Assembly: GCA_002633005.1 (NCBI GenBank)
Contig: NMRA01000234.1
Coordinates: 105,405 to 169,404 of the forward strand
DNA: 64,000 nt
Origin: Phoronis australis
Lineage: Eukaryota > Phoronida > Phoronidae
Reading direction: 5' to 3'
In this document: positions 52,441 to 64,000 of the stretch, piece by piece
Layout of the letters: every line of letters begins with the position of its first letter
Numbering within the stretch: position 1 is the first letter of the stretch
The notes under the pieces: model-generated
Database searches by the model: none
Seen by the model: the letters and a program-made list of their open reading frames with translations, nothing else
Told to the model about the DNA's origin: nothing
Program-made: the position numbers and the translations under genes

Positions 52441-55400
52441 ACCACTGTACAGCCAACAGGCGGCAAGGTGGGGGGTCAGCCATTCAGATCCATGTTTAGT
52501 CTGATAAATCACATTAGGGATGAGAGAAATTGGGTGAAGTATGACACCACAAAGTTTGGTGGTTTAGGAGATACAAGGGAAGTGTTCTTGGGGGCAAAAT
52601 GAGGCAATTTCTTGGTGTGGAATGAGTCATTTTTGACCAAATTTTCTACTCCAGTTTCTGCTTCAAACAGAATCGTTTCTGAACAATTTTGATATCACAT
52701 GATAGGTTCATGACCAATGTCAGTAAAAACGGCACCGACACTGCAATATCTGTTACCATGGTAACACTGGAACTGTTTCCGTGGAGGTACATTTCCTTCT
52801 TGTGAAAAACCAGCAGTAAGTTGTACCCTTATAGCGAAGCTGCCCCCGCGAGAAAACTAAAAATAATAACATGGACATGTAGAAGACTCCATGCCCTTGA
52901 AATTAATACAATAAAAACTTTGTCAGCCCTTCAGGCAGGCTTGGTAATAGGTGTCTGAATTTCACTATTTTCAGACCGCGTATGTGTATTTGTCATGTTA
53001 AACCAGTCACTAGTTGTGCGCCGTTTCTACGCATTAATATGCCGTGGTATAATACAACAATTAAAAGAATTGGTTTGCTTAAATGTTTTTAATTAATTTT
53101 AAAGACACTAGCATTTCCCACTAAAATATGAAATTATACTAAATTTGTTCATCCAACTCGTCTGAATACCAAACTAAAGCTTACAATGCGTTAGTTGAAT
53201 GATGGCTGACCTAAAGTGCGGGTTTGCGAATTTATCTATTTATCTGGCACTGCCAGTCGCATCGAATGTGGTATTTCTACAAATTGCGGAGAGAAACAAC
53301 TTTGGAAACTCTAGGGAAATGCACAAGGTATAGAGCGAGACATTTGAGCACCTTATAAGAGTACGTGGAGCTGATGTGGAGGTGGAACGTGTCCTCCTGA
53401 GAAGTAGTCTGTCTCAGTGTCTGCCTCGGAGGCAGGTGTGCAGCAGGAGCTACATAATCTACCGTATTAGATTCACTTGCCCGAATCATCGTTACAACAC
53501 TCGAGATATATTGCTGTCGCCAAAGACACTGAGAACATCCACTGCACACTAGAGGAGAAATCTGATAGAGCCTGATAGAGGTCTGAAAAATGACCAAAGA
53601 CGTTAAGTCAAGGTTCAACGTCCTGCTTCGTGTGAGCTCAGGTAGGAATCACTAAACTCCAGGGTCTGACCCTGAGGAATATTTTTAGAAGCACGTCATT
53701 CATGCAAAAATACTTTTATTGACACACCGTGATTGCTTATAACTTGGGCCTTATTGCTTAATCATATCTTATTCAAATGTGTTGATGTTTATGCAACTAC
53801 ATGTATACATTGGCATAGAAAATAGGTAGTCATCATAACTTTTCATAACAACCACCAAATGTGTAACATGACTTCTGCCCATGAACTACTTTTAGAGACT
53901 AGGGAGTATGTTTTGTCTACCAATGATTTTCTGCGATTATGAAGTTAATTAAACATGCTAAAGCCGTCAAAAATATTGGTGCCTTCACTTTAGCTTGGTA
54001 TTCATATTTTCTGAGCCGAAATGGCCACATTAAATTTAATATGTTTAATTTTTCATTAATACAATTTTAGGAATCAGGAAAGGCTTATGCTGAAGAAGTG
54101 GCTTCTGCTGAAGTTGGAGACTTGCCGATTATTAGTAAAGGTTGGGTATGGAAAAGTTCACAACCAGCAAGAAGGTACCCTTCTGGACAACTAAGTGAGG
54201 GGGCTAGAGAGAGGCCGAAAAGTCTACTCCCAGAAGATATGTCAAAGAGAATTTGTAGCTTGAGGAACGAGTTGGGGAAAAAGTATTTGCCAAAGATTAC
54301 TGGCTTATACCACAACAGGTCCAAAGTAATTTGTTGAGATAGGCCACTTTCAGCAAATGTGGGGAAACTGGGACAGAGGAAGTGGAGTATGCATTGAAAG
54401 AGGCAATCTGCGATTGTCAAGGATGTAGCATTGTAAAAATTCAAAGGGAGGAAACAGTACAGTGGCTGGACCTGTAAATACTCTGGCTGATCTGCTAAAT
54501 CCAGTGGGGGCATTATTGTATCAGCACAGCTGTGTAGGGAAGTAGGCTTGTGTGTTGTCGCAAGCTTTGTTTGCACCAGAACTGCTTGTGTGAACAGCAC
54601 AAATCTAAAATTTACCTAGTCTAAGACTGAATTTTTCTCCAGGCACGGATCATGATCTTGGGCCACATGGTAATGGTACATTGTTCATTTTGTTTAGCCA
54701 CTGGATTTTTTGGTCTGACAGGATTTCTCAGTGTCGCCATCACATTTAGATGATTTCTGACCACTGTACTATTCCTTTTCCTTGAAGATGCGTAATTGAT
54801 CTGAATTTATGTTTCCGCATTTTATTTACCATTATAGATTTTTGTTTGTAAATGGGTATATATTACTGAAATTTGAGACCCTGTTGCAGTTAGGCTGGTT
54901 TTGTTAACTTATCTTTCTGCCTGGGTTGTAAACCCATATTCTGTCCAGGAGGTAATAAGTTTTGATTTAGACCATTTACCTCTATAAAATTTGCTCAGTT
55001 TGTTCCTTATCCAGATGGGAAGTGATTTCTGGAATTATAGCGAATTGACAGTTTGCTATTCCTTGAGACCATGCTGTGTGTATAAAATCACACACTATTA
55101 GTCTGGTCTCTAGCAATTGCATATTGCCAGATCTTTCAAAGTTCTGAAATTGCTCAAAAGTGACCTGGAAGTAATACCTATTTCGTGATGGTAAAATGTC
55201 TAAATCAAAAGTTGTTTTATGTGATTCTAGGCGAGTTTATGTCCACTTCAAATGATTTTTGTTGCAGTACTGAAAAGTATTGGCACATTAGCTCTGGTGG
55301 CTCCTTGTTTTTTTGGCGAATTGACCATTTTATGGTTCCCATGGGTAATTTTGTTAGTGGTCTAGTATGTATGTACAACTGTAATCGTAGGGCAATTGTA

Positions 55401-57475
55401 ATGCAAACCATGTTGCAAAAGTATTTTTTCATGACCATTTCATTGTAAAATGCTGCCTAATTGGAACCGACATGCCAATTTTTCATTTTGTGGTGGTTAG
55501 TTTTGATAAGAACATTGATGTGGTAAATACAGCTACCTCAAGTTTGTGAAGAAGAGATTTCCAGTGTTGTCAGCGATATTGCGAAATCACTTTTTCGCAG
55601 TGAGACTACATCACCTTAAATGTAATTCCCTGACTTTATGGGCTTTGTGTGGTTGACTCTGTCCTGTAGCAATTAGAGTGTTGAAAAGATCTAGAAGGCA
55701 ATTTTTTATTAGAGTCATAATATTTGCACTTTTGACTGTACAATTATCTTTGCATTGTATTATGAAAACATATTCTGTAGTACACAAGTCTCTGGTTGGT
55801 ATTTTATATTTTTTCACAACGAATATTTTCAGCTTAGATGAGTTGTCTGTGAGGTAGGCAATTTTCAAATAAGATAATGAATAAAATTGTCAAACATTGT
55901 TTTATTTTTTAGATGTGTGATCTTCCAATAAGTGATTACTTTTAAAAAAACTGTGCAGAATTTGATTTTTACTCTTCATTTTAAGGAGAATAAATCCATA
56001 AACCTGCATTGTCTTGAAATTTTACTAAAACTACAGATTGGGTCGGGGATTGGAATCTTAATACAACAGAGTCTGAACCCGTACCATGAGCAATACAACA
56101 CAATACACGGATATAAAAATTTGGTGTTTAGGTTCCACGGAAAGGATTCGTGTGCGCGGTAATAGTTACTAAGGTGCGTGGTCATTGTTTGTGGATACTT
56201 TGGGATTCCTCTTCTGTGGTCATCCACGGGAAACCTGGTCGCATAGAGAACAATAGATTAGCATCTTCATTGTTATAATAAAGATATAATGACGAGCACT
56301 TATCGGCAACGGTCTGATGTACGCAAGGTTCTATATCCATGCGACCTGTGTTGTTATATCCAACAGTGACACAACAATGGAAAACAATGATAGGACCGAT
56401 GGGCGAAAAACATGCGACGAGTTGCCACAGACAGTGGTGGAGTTTGTCTTGTCATTCGAATGTTTTTAGAGAACTGCAAACCCGGTATTTCGTCAGGAAA
56501 ATTTCTGCGGTCTTTTGTTTTAAGTCGTGGGAAAAACTGCGGTCATGCCACCAAACTTATCATTCATTTGATATTACAATGCATTGCATGAACATTTGAT
56601 CAACAGAAAATCTGACTTGAATATGTGTGAAGAAATACCCATGAGGAAATTGCAAAGTAAAACAACTGTAAATCAAAATAACCTACATTTGTCGAGTTCA
56701 TGTCTAACCCTGTTCACTGTGGAGGACATAATCGGCTTTTTACAAAATGGAGCCATGTATGGTATTTAGGGGTACTATAGCCCAAAGTGATAAGTAGTAA
56801 AACGTTCAAAACATTCAGGAGGAACTAACTTGTTGCAAAATATCGAAAAATATGAAGGACAATCGGATTTTACGGTGCTCACGCATCGATCTCAGATATA
56901 TGACAATTTCTCATTTTAGTACATTTGAGGTGCCAAAATGTATAACTAATAAACTGGCTGACAAAGTTTTTATTTTATGCAATGAAAGTAACATGTTTTG
57001 TCAACATTTTGGCTAAGTTTCATTCTCATAACAGTGGGGGCAGATTTGGTACAGCAGTGTACTGAACACAACCTCAAAATGGCATAACGGGGGGCAGTGT
57101 AGTAAAACTACTAAATGAGGGTGGTAAATCGGAATCGTGTTTCAAGACATCTGTGTAACAATCTATAGGCACCACTTAACAATGCCAAGTGAATAATGAA
57201 TCAATAGCTTTCATTCAAGGAAAAATATGAACAGTTAAAACTGGACAGTTTTTATACCGTGAAAACATGGCTGCGAAACCGTAAAATGTGTTTGAGCCTA
57301 TAACTTTAGAAAAACAAAATATTTTGAGGAAATATTTTGCCGATGTTTATAGATCCCACAGGACTACATATGTGCCAGATTTGGTGAAAATCGGCTGACC
57401 CCCACCTTGCCGCTCATGGTTGGTGCTCTCGTGGACTAGTACTTAATTGCTTGCACGCCACTGACAGAGAACAAG
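52440..57475. mobile_element. ~5-kb insertion splitting a LINE copy (putative DNA transposon)
   Basis: The two halves of one minus-strand LINE reading frame lie on either side. Near the edges, GCGGCAAGGTGGG(G)GGTCAGCC occurs in inverted orientation (about 52460-52483 on +, and about 57393-57415 on -), as expected of (sub)terminal inverted repeats. No transposase is recognised inside. The one notable frame is at 54071-54337. The remainder (52620-54050 and 54600-57350) holds nothing I can name. Boundaries are approximate, and no target duplication was found. Confidence 0.5.
54071..54337 (+). CDS. Unrecognised ORF or exon-like segment
   Basis: After an acceptor-like CAATTTTAG at about 54062-54070, the + frame reads ESGKAYAEEVASAEVGDLPI and on through ISKGWVWKSSQ, RPKSLLPEDMSKRICSLRNE and KKYLPKITGLYHNRSK to a TGA at 54335. 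The composition is protein-like (charged, amphipathic, few low-complexity runs) and continues in other frames downstream (EYALKEAICDCQGC near 54390). It may be a decayed transposon ORF of the surrounding insertion or an exon. I do not recognise the family, and no function is proposed. Confidence 0.3.
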   Translation, partial: ESGKAYAEEVASAEVGDLPIISKGWVWKSSQPARRYPSGQLSEGARERPKSLLPEDMSKRICSLRNELGKKYLPKITGLYHNRSKVIC

Positions 57476-57771
57476 GTAATGAGTGATTAGGTGTCTTATT
57501 TTAGATTTTTAGTCACGGAGAGCGGGTTGTTTTCAAAGAAAGAGAGGATGTTGTCGTTTACGTAGTTGGCCACTGTATATTTTTTCACAAAAGAGGAGAT
57601 GTAATTGATGGAGATATTGAAGAGAAGGGGTACCAAGATGGATACTTGAGGTGCTCCCTTGTATACATTCACTGGAGTGTTGGTGAAGTCTGACTTGTTG
57701 TTTCCCGGTGGAGAGATAATTCCTAAATTGTCATCAAAATTGTGAGTGATTGAACCTGCACTATCTGTCAA
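57475..57771 (-). pseudogene. LINE reverse transcriptase remnant, 5' half (interrupted copy)
   Basis: The minus-strand frame reads VYKGAPQVSILVPLLFNISI then NYISSFVKKYTVANYVNDNI, a decayed form of the RT motif V(P)QGSILGPLLFN....YADD. Gly is lost in QGS, ILG has become ILV, and the YADD box has become YVND. It ends LKxDTxSLI just where the 5-kb insertion starts; the next RT residues reappear at about 52440. Confidence 0.7.
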
Positions 57772-57779
57772 TTACTACC

Positions 57780-60700
57780 AGGCCATCCGGCAGAAAGTGG
57801 CATTCAATAGTTTGTTCAGTGAGCCATGGTTCCATTGAGCTCCTCCAGTTTCATTGAAAATTGGTACCTGCTGGCTTGGCTGGGCATTTCAAGCTCTCTG
57901 CTACATGTGAAGGCTACAATCGAATGGGATTTGATTGATTTTTGAATCTGTTCTGTGTAAAAGATTGTCAGCTGTTGACCCCTTGACTCACTTTTTACTC
58001 AATACTGCTTGCTAAACTCTTTCAAAGTGCCACGAAAGGTAGCACTGACGAATATTACATGGCTCCTCGTTGGTTAAAGTTATGAAACCGACGTCATAAC
58101 ATTCAGTCATTTCCATCGGTTGAAATCTGGGAAACCCCATTCAGTTTACCAGGGTAATATGGCAACCACCTTTGACTTGAATAGTCGCCAAATTTATTAA
58201 AACGGGCAGTGATCGAAGTAAACAAAATCAAGACAACCCCGATTCAGTGGCTTAAGCCTAAACAAGTACACTATATAAAGGTGTGTGCACGAGGCAGCGA
58301 TGTGATCGGTATACTCTCGATCAAGGCATGTGCATTGATGCCCACGGAATTCCGTGTGTCGTTCAATCATCATGTTTCCACAGGGCCACTTTTCAGTATA
58401 CTGTAGGTGGCGCTGTGTCAGAGGGTATACTGTTGAAATTTAACACGAAATTCAGGTACCCTTCACACTCTTTGGAATTGTGAAAAGTCTGATTGATCGG
58501 CATCCACCTTTCACCTGATTTCTGGAATTTGGAGAGTTTTGGCAGTCTGAATGCACTGTCTCTCAGTTCTTAGTAATTGCATGCAAATGATGGCTTTGGG
58601 GTGAAAACTGCCGATTCGGGATGTTTTCGTGTTTTTTTTTTCAAGTAGCCGGCTGTACCTTCGGTAGTCGTAAAAGGTGGAAAAAATAACTTTGGAATAA
58701 GTTTCAATAAACTCACTGGAAGGTTTTTGAAGCCTTTGGCCAATGATACTCTTCAAATTTTCAGGTTTTGTTCATCCTGTGGAACGTACTGTTGGAGCTA
58801 ACTCGACCTGTTTTTCCAAGCCCCAAACTCAGGAAAAACTGTTGAGTGTCACGAAAGATTGCGAATCCTGATAAGCAGGACGAATTTTCAACAAACACTG
58901 GAGAGTCTCAGCGTCCAAGCTACCTGACACTTGGTACAGATTGAATAGACTACTACTTATTATGCGGCGACCTAACACAAACGTGTATCGTAGGCCAAGT
59001 ACGATATAAGTCCTATTTAATCCAGTAATAATTCTTTAACCAATCAGAAGTCAGGAATAATTACTGTAATAAATATTTATAACTGTAATTAATATTTATC
59101 TCTTCCTGGTAGAACCTAATGGACTAATTTATAAGGTCCATGCTAAGCGCGTTTCGTTTATTTTTCGTTGTTTTTTTAGATAGTATAAAATACGTACATA
59201 TGTACGCTGCATATCCATGTATTTCCAACAGCCACCACTTTTCTGCCGTGAGCTGAATTTTAACCAGTGGGTGTGCTTAAATAAAATGCATAGGCAATTC
59301 AAGCGTTTCTCTGATTTTAGGCTGATGAGTAAAGGTACAGAGCAAATAAACAAATGCGTTCACTTGCACAAACAAATCAGATTACTAGTTGCAGATAACC
59401 CACTCGATTAACACAGTTACGTCACCAATATTTCTTCGGGACTGGAAAAAGTGCTAGTTTCAAGTACAACCTGTGGACCAGCTTCAGCAGAAAGCGAAGA
59501 AATGCAGGAATGTGACTATCAGAAGCATGTTTCATCTATCATGATTCAAATGCTGTCTCAGGGTTCTTATCTATCAACAGCTGCGCATTGGAGCTTCTTC
59601 CAATTCCCCTGGGACGTGCATACTTTTAATTTTGCACCCGCTTCTAAGAAAATTATTGTCGTAGACATGTTCAAATTCCAGTAGAGCTTACTGGAAAGCA
59701 GGTTGGTCTGTAAGTATATGAAAACGCCATCAATCTCAAAGCAACCGATCAACAAAGCTTGCTCAAATTTGTAAAGGGTGAAGGAACGTTAACAGTTCTT
59801 TAAGTAACAGTCTCTGCGCAGTTTATAACCTAAACTCAGGTTCAAAGTTGAATTTGTGACCACAGAAACGTTGATGATTTTTGTTGTGTATTCGAATTTA
59901 CTTTGTCATTAATACACGTTTAAACAATATCAGTTTTATGCTCTATTTTAGGTGGTCACATCTTATTATTAGTATTACTAGTTTAGTGCCGTCGGTACCT
60001 GGGTTAGACTTTACGCGACACCTGTTGTGGAGTTGGGTGGTTATCCCCTTTTGTAGCAGAATATACACGACATTTGTTTTTGATCAATGAGAACAATATA
60101 CAACGATGACACATGGCGCACGCGAAATAAGGTACCTTTTGTTCTTATTCAGCAGCGTACTCCTTCTTTTGTTTCGGCTCTCAATCGGTTGCGAGGAGCC
60201 GCAAAAACGTGCCACGAAAGCATCGAGGTGCCTTTCTAACGGGTCTAATTAATCCTATTACGTCATGAGGTGTGACGTCATTGACACATCCGTCCGTTAG
60301 GCGGATCCATCCTATGTGATCTTTACCTTTCCTCTCGGATTGATGACCTTTGACCGAGGAGCCGCAAAAACGGGCGTCCTAAACCTCTTACTATACTCTG
60401 ACGCACTTAGCCTACGATAAACGTGACCATGTGGCCACGTTCCAGGCCGTAAGAAAACGAACTGAAAGTAAATAAGTGTTTAACAAAACTGAGAATTTCA
60501 AAACGTGCCAGCCAAGGGAGAAAATTCAAAATACATATAGGGTTAAAAGTGGATTGTAACGGTCTGCGTTTCGGGACAAGAAAGAGAACAAATTACTTCC
60601 ACTGAAATACGCCTGTTATTCAGTAAGTATTTACTCTACTTCTCGACCTATCACAGGGAAGACAAGTTGCCTGGTTATTTAGTTGAAGTAAGCCTACTTG

Positions 60701-60930
60701 AAATAAACAATTAACATCATGGGTGCATGAAAATAAAACAGTGGCAGAAGGACTGGAGGCTTCCGCGAATTGTTCAACAATACTAGACAACAGTTCGAAC
60801 ACAGGGCTTGGCTGAAAAATAAGGCATTTGAATCCATGGTTAGTTTCTATACCGCTAACCCGTGAGATGACCAGTCGAACATTTCTGGCGATGGTTGCGC
60901 AATTAGGAAGCGGAGTGACGTAAGGGATGA
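57780..60930. other. Intergenic, no gene recognised
   Basis: No conserved coding region is seen on either strand. An 18-bp sequence, CGAGGAGCCGCAAAAACG, occurs twice (60192 and 60355). Short ORFs here have no family features. Confidence 0.5.
60192..60372. repeat. 18-bp direct repeat pair
   Basis: CGAGGAGCCGCAAAAACG at 60192-60209 and 60355-60372, identical and in the same orientation. Confidence 0.85.
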
Positions 60931-60934
60931 ACAG

Positions 60935-61185
60935 CGCCCCCCGCCCGGGTCTGGACAGTTGCTGCAACCCCCCCCCCTCCCCGACACCTGTTTCAGAGTG
61001 CCCCTCCCCCCTGTCGACAGGTACCTAGTTACGCTCTCCTTCCGATTTGGCGCCCCCACCTCCGGTTTCCACCAGTTCGGTGCCCGCGGGCGCCCATCTG
61101 GGGCCCTCTCGGCCGCCTTTCTTCTGCTGGCGCCCTGGGAACAGCTGCCCTTCCCTGACGCCCTTGCTACGCCACAGATCATTTG
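60935..61185. other. GC-rich block, probably a transposon end
   Basis: A sharp compositional island in AT-rich DNA, with C-tracts and a minus-strand start reading GTGGCGTAGCAAGGGCG (about 61180-61164). The 'TGGCGTAGC' wording is common at termini of hAT-like and other DNA transposons. No matching second end was found. Confidence 0.4.
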
Positions 61186-61267
61186 TAAAGCAAGAAATCT
61201 GTTATTGTCTCGCTGATGCGATTATCTTAAACGTATAGCCCAACGTTCACGTAATACTTGTGACTAG

Positions 61268-63085
61268 AACAAATTCAAAACAGCGCGCAATCTAACCAAT
61301 AAGGCAACAAAACAGGCCAAGGCATATTATTATAAAACGTTAATTAATGACAACAAATCAGATGGTAATTCCTTGTGGAAAATTATAAAGTCTGTTTTAT
61401 CAGGGAAATCGAATACTAATATCGCTGAACTGAATACGGATGATGGCATGACATCTGATTACGCAGTCATGGGTAATACCTTTAACGACTTTTTCACGAA
61501 TATTGGCCATAACCTAGCACGAAAATTTGGAAACACTAGTCATTTATTTCCACCCCAGGTCAGCGAACAGATGGCTTTTAAATTCCATAAGGTTGACGCT
61601 AAGTTTGTTTGCCATCAACTCAAATCAATGGATGGCAATTCTGTAACTGGAACTGATGGCATCAGTACTAAAATCCTTAAACTATCTGCTGAGACAATCT
61701 CTCAGCCCATTACTTCACTGATCAATTTATCATTGAAAACATCAACCATCAGAGTGGAAATCCGCCGTTGTTACTCCACTTTTCAAAGACGGTGACAAAT
61801 CATGCTGCAAAAATTACAGACCCATTTCAATTCTGGCATCTATATCAAAAATCCTTGAAAAGTGGGTCCACAAACAACTTCATTCTTACTTCCAAACTAA
61901 CAACCTCTAGACTGATGCCCAGTCTGGTTTTCGACCACTCCATTCAACAATAACTACTAACATTGACGTCACTGACCATATTTATTCTAATATGGATCAA
62001 GGATTATTGACTGGTGCTGTTTTTATTGATCTAAAAAAACATTTGACACCGTCGACCACACTATCTTGGGGTTACCGGTGTGGAAGCCAAGTGGTTTCAG
62101 GATTATCTTGGTAACAGAACTCAAGCTACCCGTGTCGGCAAAGATATCTCTGATCTCAAAACCGTTAAAACAGGTGTTCCCCAGGGGTCTATACTGGGGC
62201 CCTTGCTATTTTGCATCTTTCTCAATGATCTCCCCTCAGTAATTCAAAATTCTAAGATTGTTCTCTATGCGGATGACACAACAATACTGTCTACAGGCAG
62301 AACCTCATCTGAAATCCAGGCCAATCTCAACTCTGATTTAGCAATCATTTCAGATTGGTTTGTATCCAATAAACTATCTTTAAATTTTTCTAAAACTAAA
62401 ACTCTTCTATTTGGCACACCCAAAAACTTAGAAACCAAACCCTGTCATTAACTATGGATGGAAGACCAATTGAGAAGGTCAATTCGTTTAAATATCTGGG
62501 ACTTATATATGATCAAAATCTTAAATTCTCTCACCACGTTGATTATATCTCGAAAAAGGTGTCTAAGAAAATTGGCTTATTGAAACGCATCAGTAAATTT
62601 GAGCAACACTGAAAACACTTTTTAATGCTATCATTCAACCTCATCTAAATTATTGCCTCCCGGTGTGGGGTGTTGCATCAGGCAAGGATATGAAAACCAC
62701 CCAGGTTATCCAAAATAGGGCTGCCCGGATTATGCTGGGAGCTGGTGTTAGAGATATTAACATCGAAAACCTTCATAAAGAGACTGGTACAATGAAAATT
62801 CAGACAAGACATCAATTCCTATCTGCTTGTTGTATGTACAAATGTTTTAAAGGTCTTGTCCCATCTTACTTGTGTGCTAAGTTTAAGATGACTACAAATC
62901 GCTACAATACTAGGTCCTCATCATCATCTGATTTCAATCTTCCTAAACGCAGAAACAAAACTGGGAAAAAATCATTTTCCTACAGCGGGCCCTTTTTATG
63001 GAACTCTCTCCCTGCAGATGCCAAATCTACATCATCCTTTCTAACCTTTAAAAGAATTATAAGAAATAGACTTAACTTCATTTAG
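61268..63085 (+). pseudogene. LINE reverse transcriptase ORF, broken
   Basis: Frames in order: 61268-61755 (SLWKIIKSVLSGKSN ... TGTDGISTKILKL); slip near 61752, then SEWKSAVVTPLFKDGDK and NYRPISILASISKILEK; in-frame TAG at 61906; SGFRPLHST and VFIDLKK; 1-nt loss near 62037 and a loss of about 8 codons near 62060; then LGVTGVEAKWFQDYLGNRTQ, GVPQGSILGPLLF and catalytic YADD at 62266-62277; slip near 62440; FKYLGLIYDQNLKF; another slip near 62605; IQPHLNYCLPVWG and the C-terminal RAARIMLGAG ... GPFLWNSLP to TAG 63083. Catalytic motifs are intact, but at least five lesions make it inactive. Confidence 0.9.
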
Positions 63086-63450
63086 TGTCTAAGAATTGCA
63101 TGTTTGTTCATTTGTTATTTATATAATGTCTTACTTTTATTAATTATTTACTGTCTGTTTTTATTTTTTTATATTTATATTTGTATTTATATTTTAGTTA
63201 ATTATCTTGTCTTAGTTTCTTTATCTTCTATTTATCATATTTTATTTTTTATTTTGCTTCATCAGTCTTTCCGTGTTAATTTCTTATTCTTTGCTTATTA
63301 CTTAAATTTGTCTTTCATTTTGTAATTCTGTTTTTGTTTTACTATATGTTTGTTTTTTACTGAGGGCCCCCATGGAAAGCAGTGTGAACTGATTGGGGCT
63401 ACCCTCATTGTAAATCTTACATTAATAAATAAATAATAAATAAAAATAAA
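63086..63450 (+). other. LINE 3'UTR and simple-repeat tail
   Basis: T-rich 3' UTR followed by the GGGGCTACCCTCATTGTAAA block and an (AATA)n-like tail. Confidence 0.75.
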
Positions 63451-63832
63451 AACTAGTTCACTTTACCAACCAGCAAAACCCACAGTCTGACCACCCCCAA
63501 GCCATAATGACGCAAAGGATCAACGCGGGGGCGATCAAAGATCAACGTTAAAGTGGAACTTGCTCACAATCCTTATCTCTGTGATTGCTCAGTCAAATTA
63601 GTTAGTAACACAACATATAACGACGGTGTGAATATGAAGTAGGTTGAAAATTTGTGTGGAAATGATCCGCTGTAAATCATTCAACCGTGTCCTGCGCCAC
63701 TATTGGTTTCCCGTTTATTATTTTACGCGAGTTATTCGTTTGACTATTTTTGTTAGTCCTTCCGGTTTCGCCATTTGCGATAAATAAACACAAATATTTT
63801 GAGTTCACACATTTACTCTTATTTTACTGGCG

Positions 63833-63843
63833 TGGTGGCAGCG
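63833..63843 (+). promoter_or_regulatory. Putative tRNA-Leu primer-binding site
   Basis: TGGTGGCAGCG begins with the obligatory TGG and matches the complement of CGCUGCCACCA, the acceptor end of animal tRNA-Leu. Confidence 0.6.
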
Positions 63844-63858
63844 TGTTCTTAACGAACC

Positions 63859-64000
63859 ATGGCTAAGGCACCCAAGCAGTGGTGTCTGACGAAATCCGAA
63901 ACTATAAACTCCTTCGACAATTGGAGACATAATATAACCTATGTTTTATCGCTGGACGCTAACTTTGCTGACTTTTTGCAAGGCGATTTTACTTGGGACA
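63859..64000 (+). CDS. gag-like ORF, N-terminus (partial at window edge)
   Basis: ATG 63859 sits in a good Kozak context (AACCATGG), 15 nt after the putative primer site. The 47 visible codons start [20 protein letters not shown] and continue [20 protein letters not shown]. The 'W.LT..ET..SF..W..N..Y.LSLD..FA.FL' layout is what I associate with capsid-precursor proteins of invertebrate LTR retrotransposons; this recognition is from memory and not verified. The ORF is open to the window end. Confidence 0.6.
   Translation, partial: MAKAPKQWCLTKSETINSFDNWRHNITYVLSLDANFADFLQGDFTWD

Larger units (their letters stand above)
61268..63450 (+). mobile_element. 5'-truncated CR1/L2/jockey-like LINE
   Basis: A non-LTR retrotransposon copy lacking its endonuclease and most of the 5' half. 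It starts inside the linker before RT (NKFKTARNLTNKATKQAKAY) and keeps the RT and C-terminal domains, a 3' UTR with TGGGGCTACCCTCATTGTAA, and an AATAAATAA-type simple tail ending near 63450. ACTAG occurs at both borders (about 61263 and 63451), a possible short target duplication. The interior reading frame is broken several times. Confidence 0.92.
63600..64000 (+). mobile_element. 5' end of an LTR retrotransposon (runs off the window)
   Basis: An LTR-like stretch with a polyadenylation signal (AATAAA in TAAATAAACA at 63781) is followed by TGGTGGCAGCG at 63833-63843, which is complementary to the 3' end of tRNA-Leu and so fits a primer-binding site, then by a gag-like ORF. The LTR borders were not fixed; the start near 63600 is a guess. 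Without pol, the superfamily (Gypsy or BEL/Pao) cannot be decided. Confidence 0.65.

Noticed and set aside
58268-58278. TATA-box-like CTATATAAAG
   Set aside because: No gene or cap-site context downstream; AT-rich DNA gives such strings by chance.
60847-61216. 111-aa minus and 85-aa plus ORFs in GC-rich sequence
   Set aside because: Low stop density from GC content in a probable transposon end; no domain.

Overview
The window is eukaryotic, AT-rich nuclear DNA from an animal, most likely an invertebrate bilaterian. The evidence is two conserved metazoan genes with GT-AG introns, very long repeat-filled introns, and several animal transposon classes (CR1/L2/jockey-like LINEs, a Penelope-like GIY-YIG remnant, an LTR retrotransposon with a tRNA-Leu-type primer site, MITEs and foldback-like elements). 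I cannot name the species. There is one assembly gap (4308-4780).

Two host genes are supported. On the + strand, 2737-8096 holds a four-exon gene for mitochondrial malonyl-CoA:ACP transacylase (MCAT, 418 aa), with every catalytic residue visible. On the - strand, 47393-12218 holds a six-exon alpha/beta-class syntrophin (503 aa): split PH1, PDZ, PH2 and syntrophin-unique region, ending in the canonical C-terminus. The genes are convergent, with about 4.1 kb between their stop codons. They are functionally unrelated: MCAT charges mitochondrial ACP, and syntrophin is a dystrophin-complex adaptor.

Layout: 1-2700, diverged repeats, two copies of a dispersed repeat core and a Penelope-like fragment; 2737-8096, MCAT; 8097-12217, intergenic/3'UTR; 12218-19147, syntrophin exons 6 to 2, with a 1.9-kb higher-order minisatellite in intron 2; 19148-46915, the 27.8-kb syntrophin intron 1, packed with minisatellites, a TA-flanked MITE family, a repeat carrying CTCF-like motifs, a THAP-domain fossil, clustered hairpins and two foldback-like elements; 46916-47393, syntrophin exon 1; 47663-48590, a recent 464-bp tandem duplication upstream of syntrophin; 48.6-61.2 kb, no recognised host gene but a LINE split by a roughly 5-kb insertion; 61.27-63.45 kb, a 5'-truncated, frameshifted LINE; 63.6-64.0 kb, the 5' end of an LTR retrotransposon running off the window.

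The best candidate for something undescribed is a foldback-like family. Element 1 (40462-41894) has about 172-bp inverted arms built of degenerate 20-21-bp units and a perfect 5-bp ATGTA target duplication. Element 2 (45478-46335) has the same architecture with strongly diverged arms. Their shared core also occurs without arms at about 460-1050 and 2145-2580.
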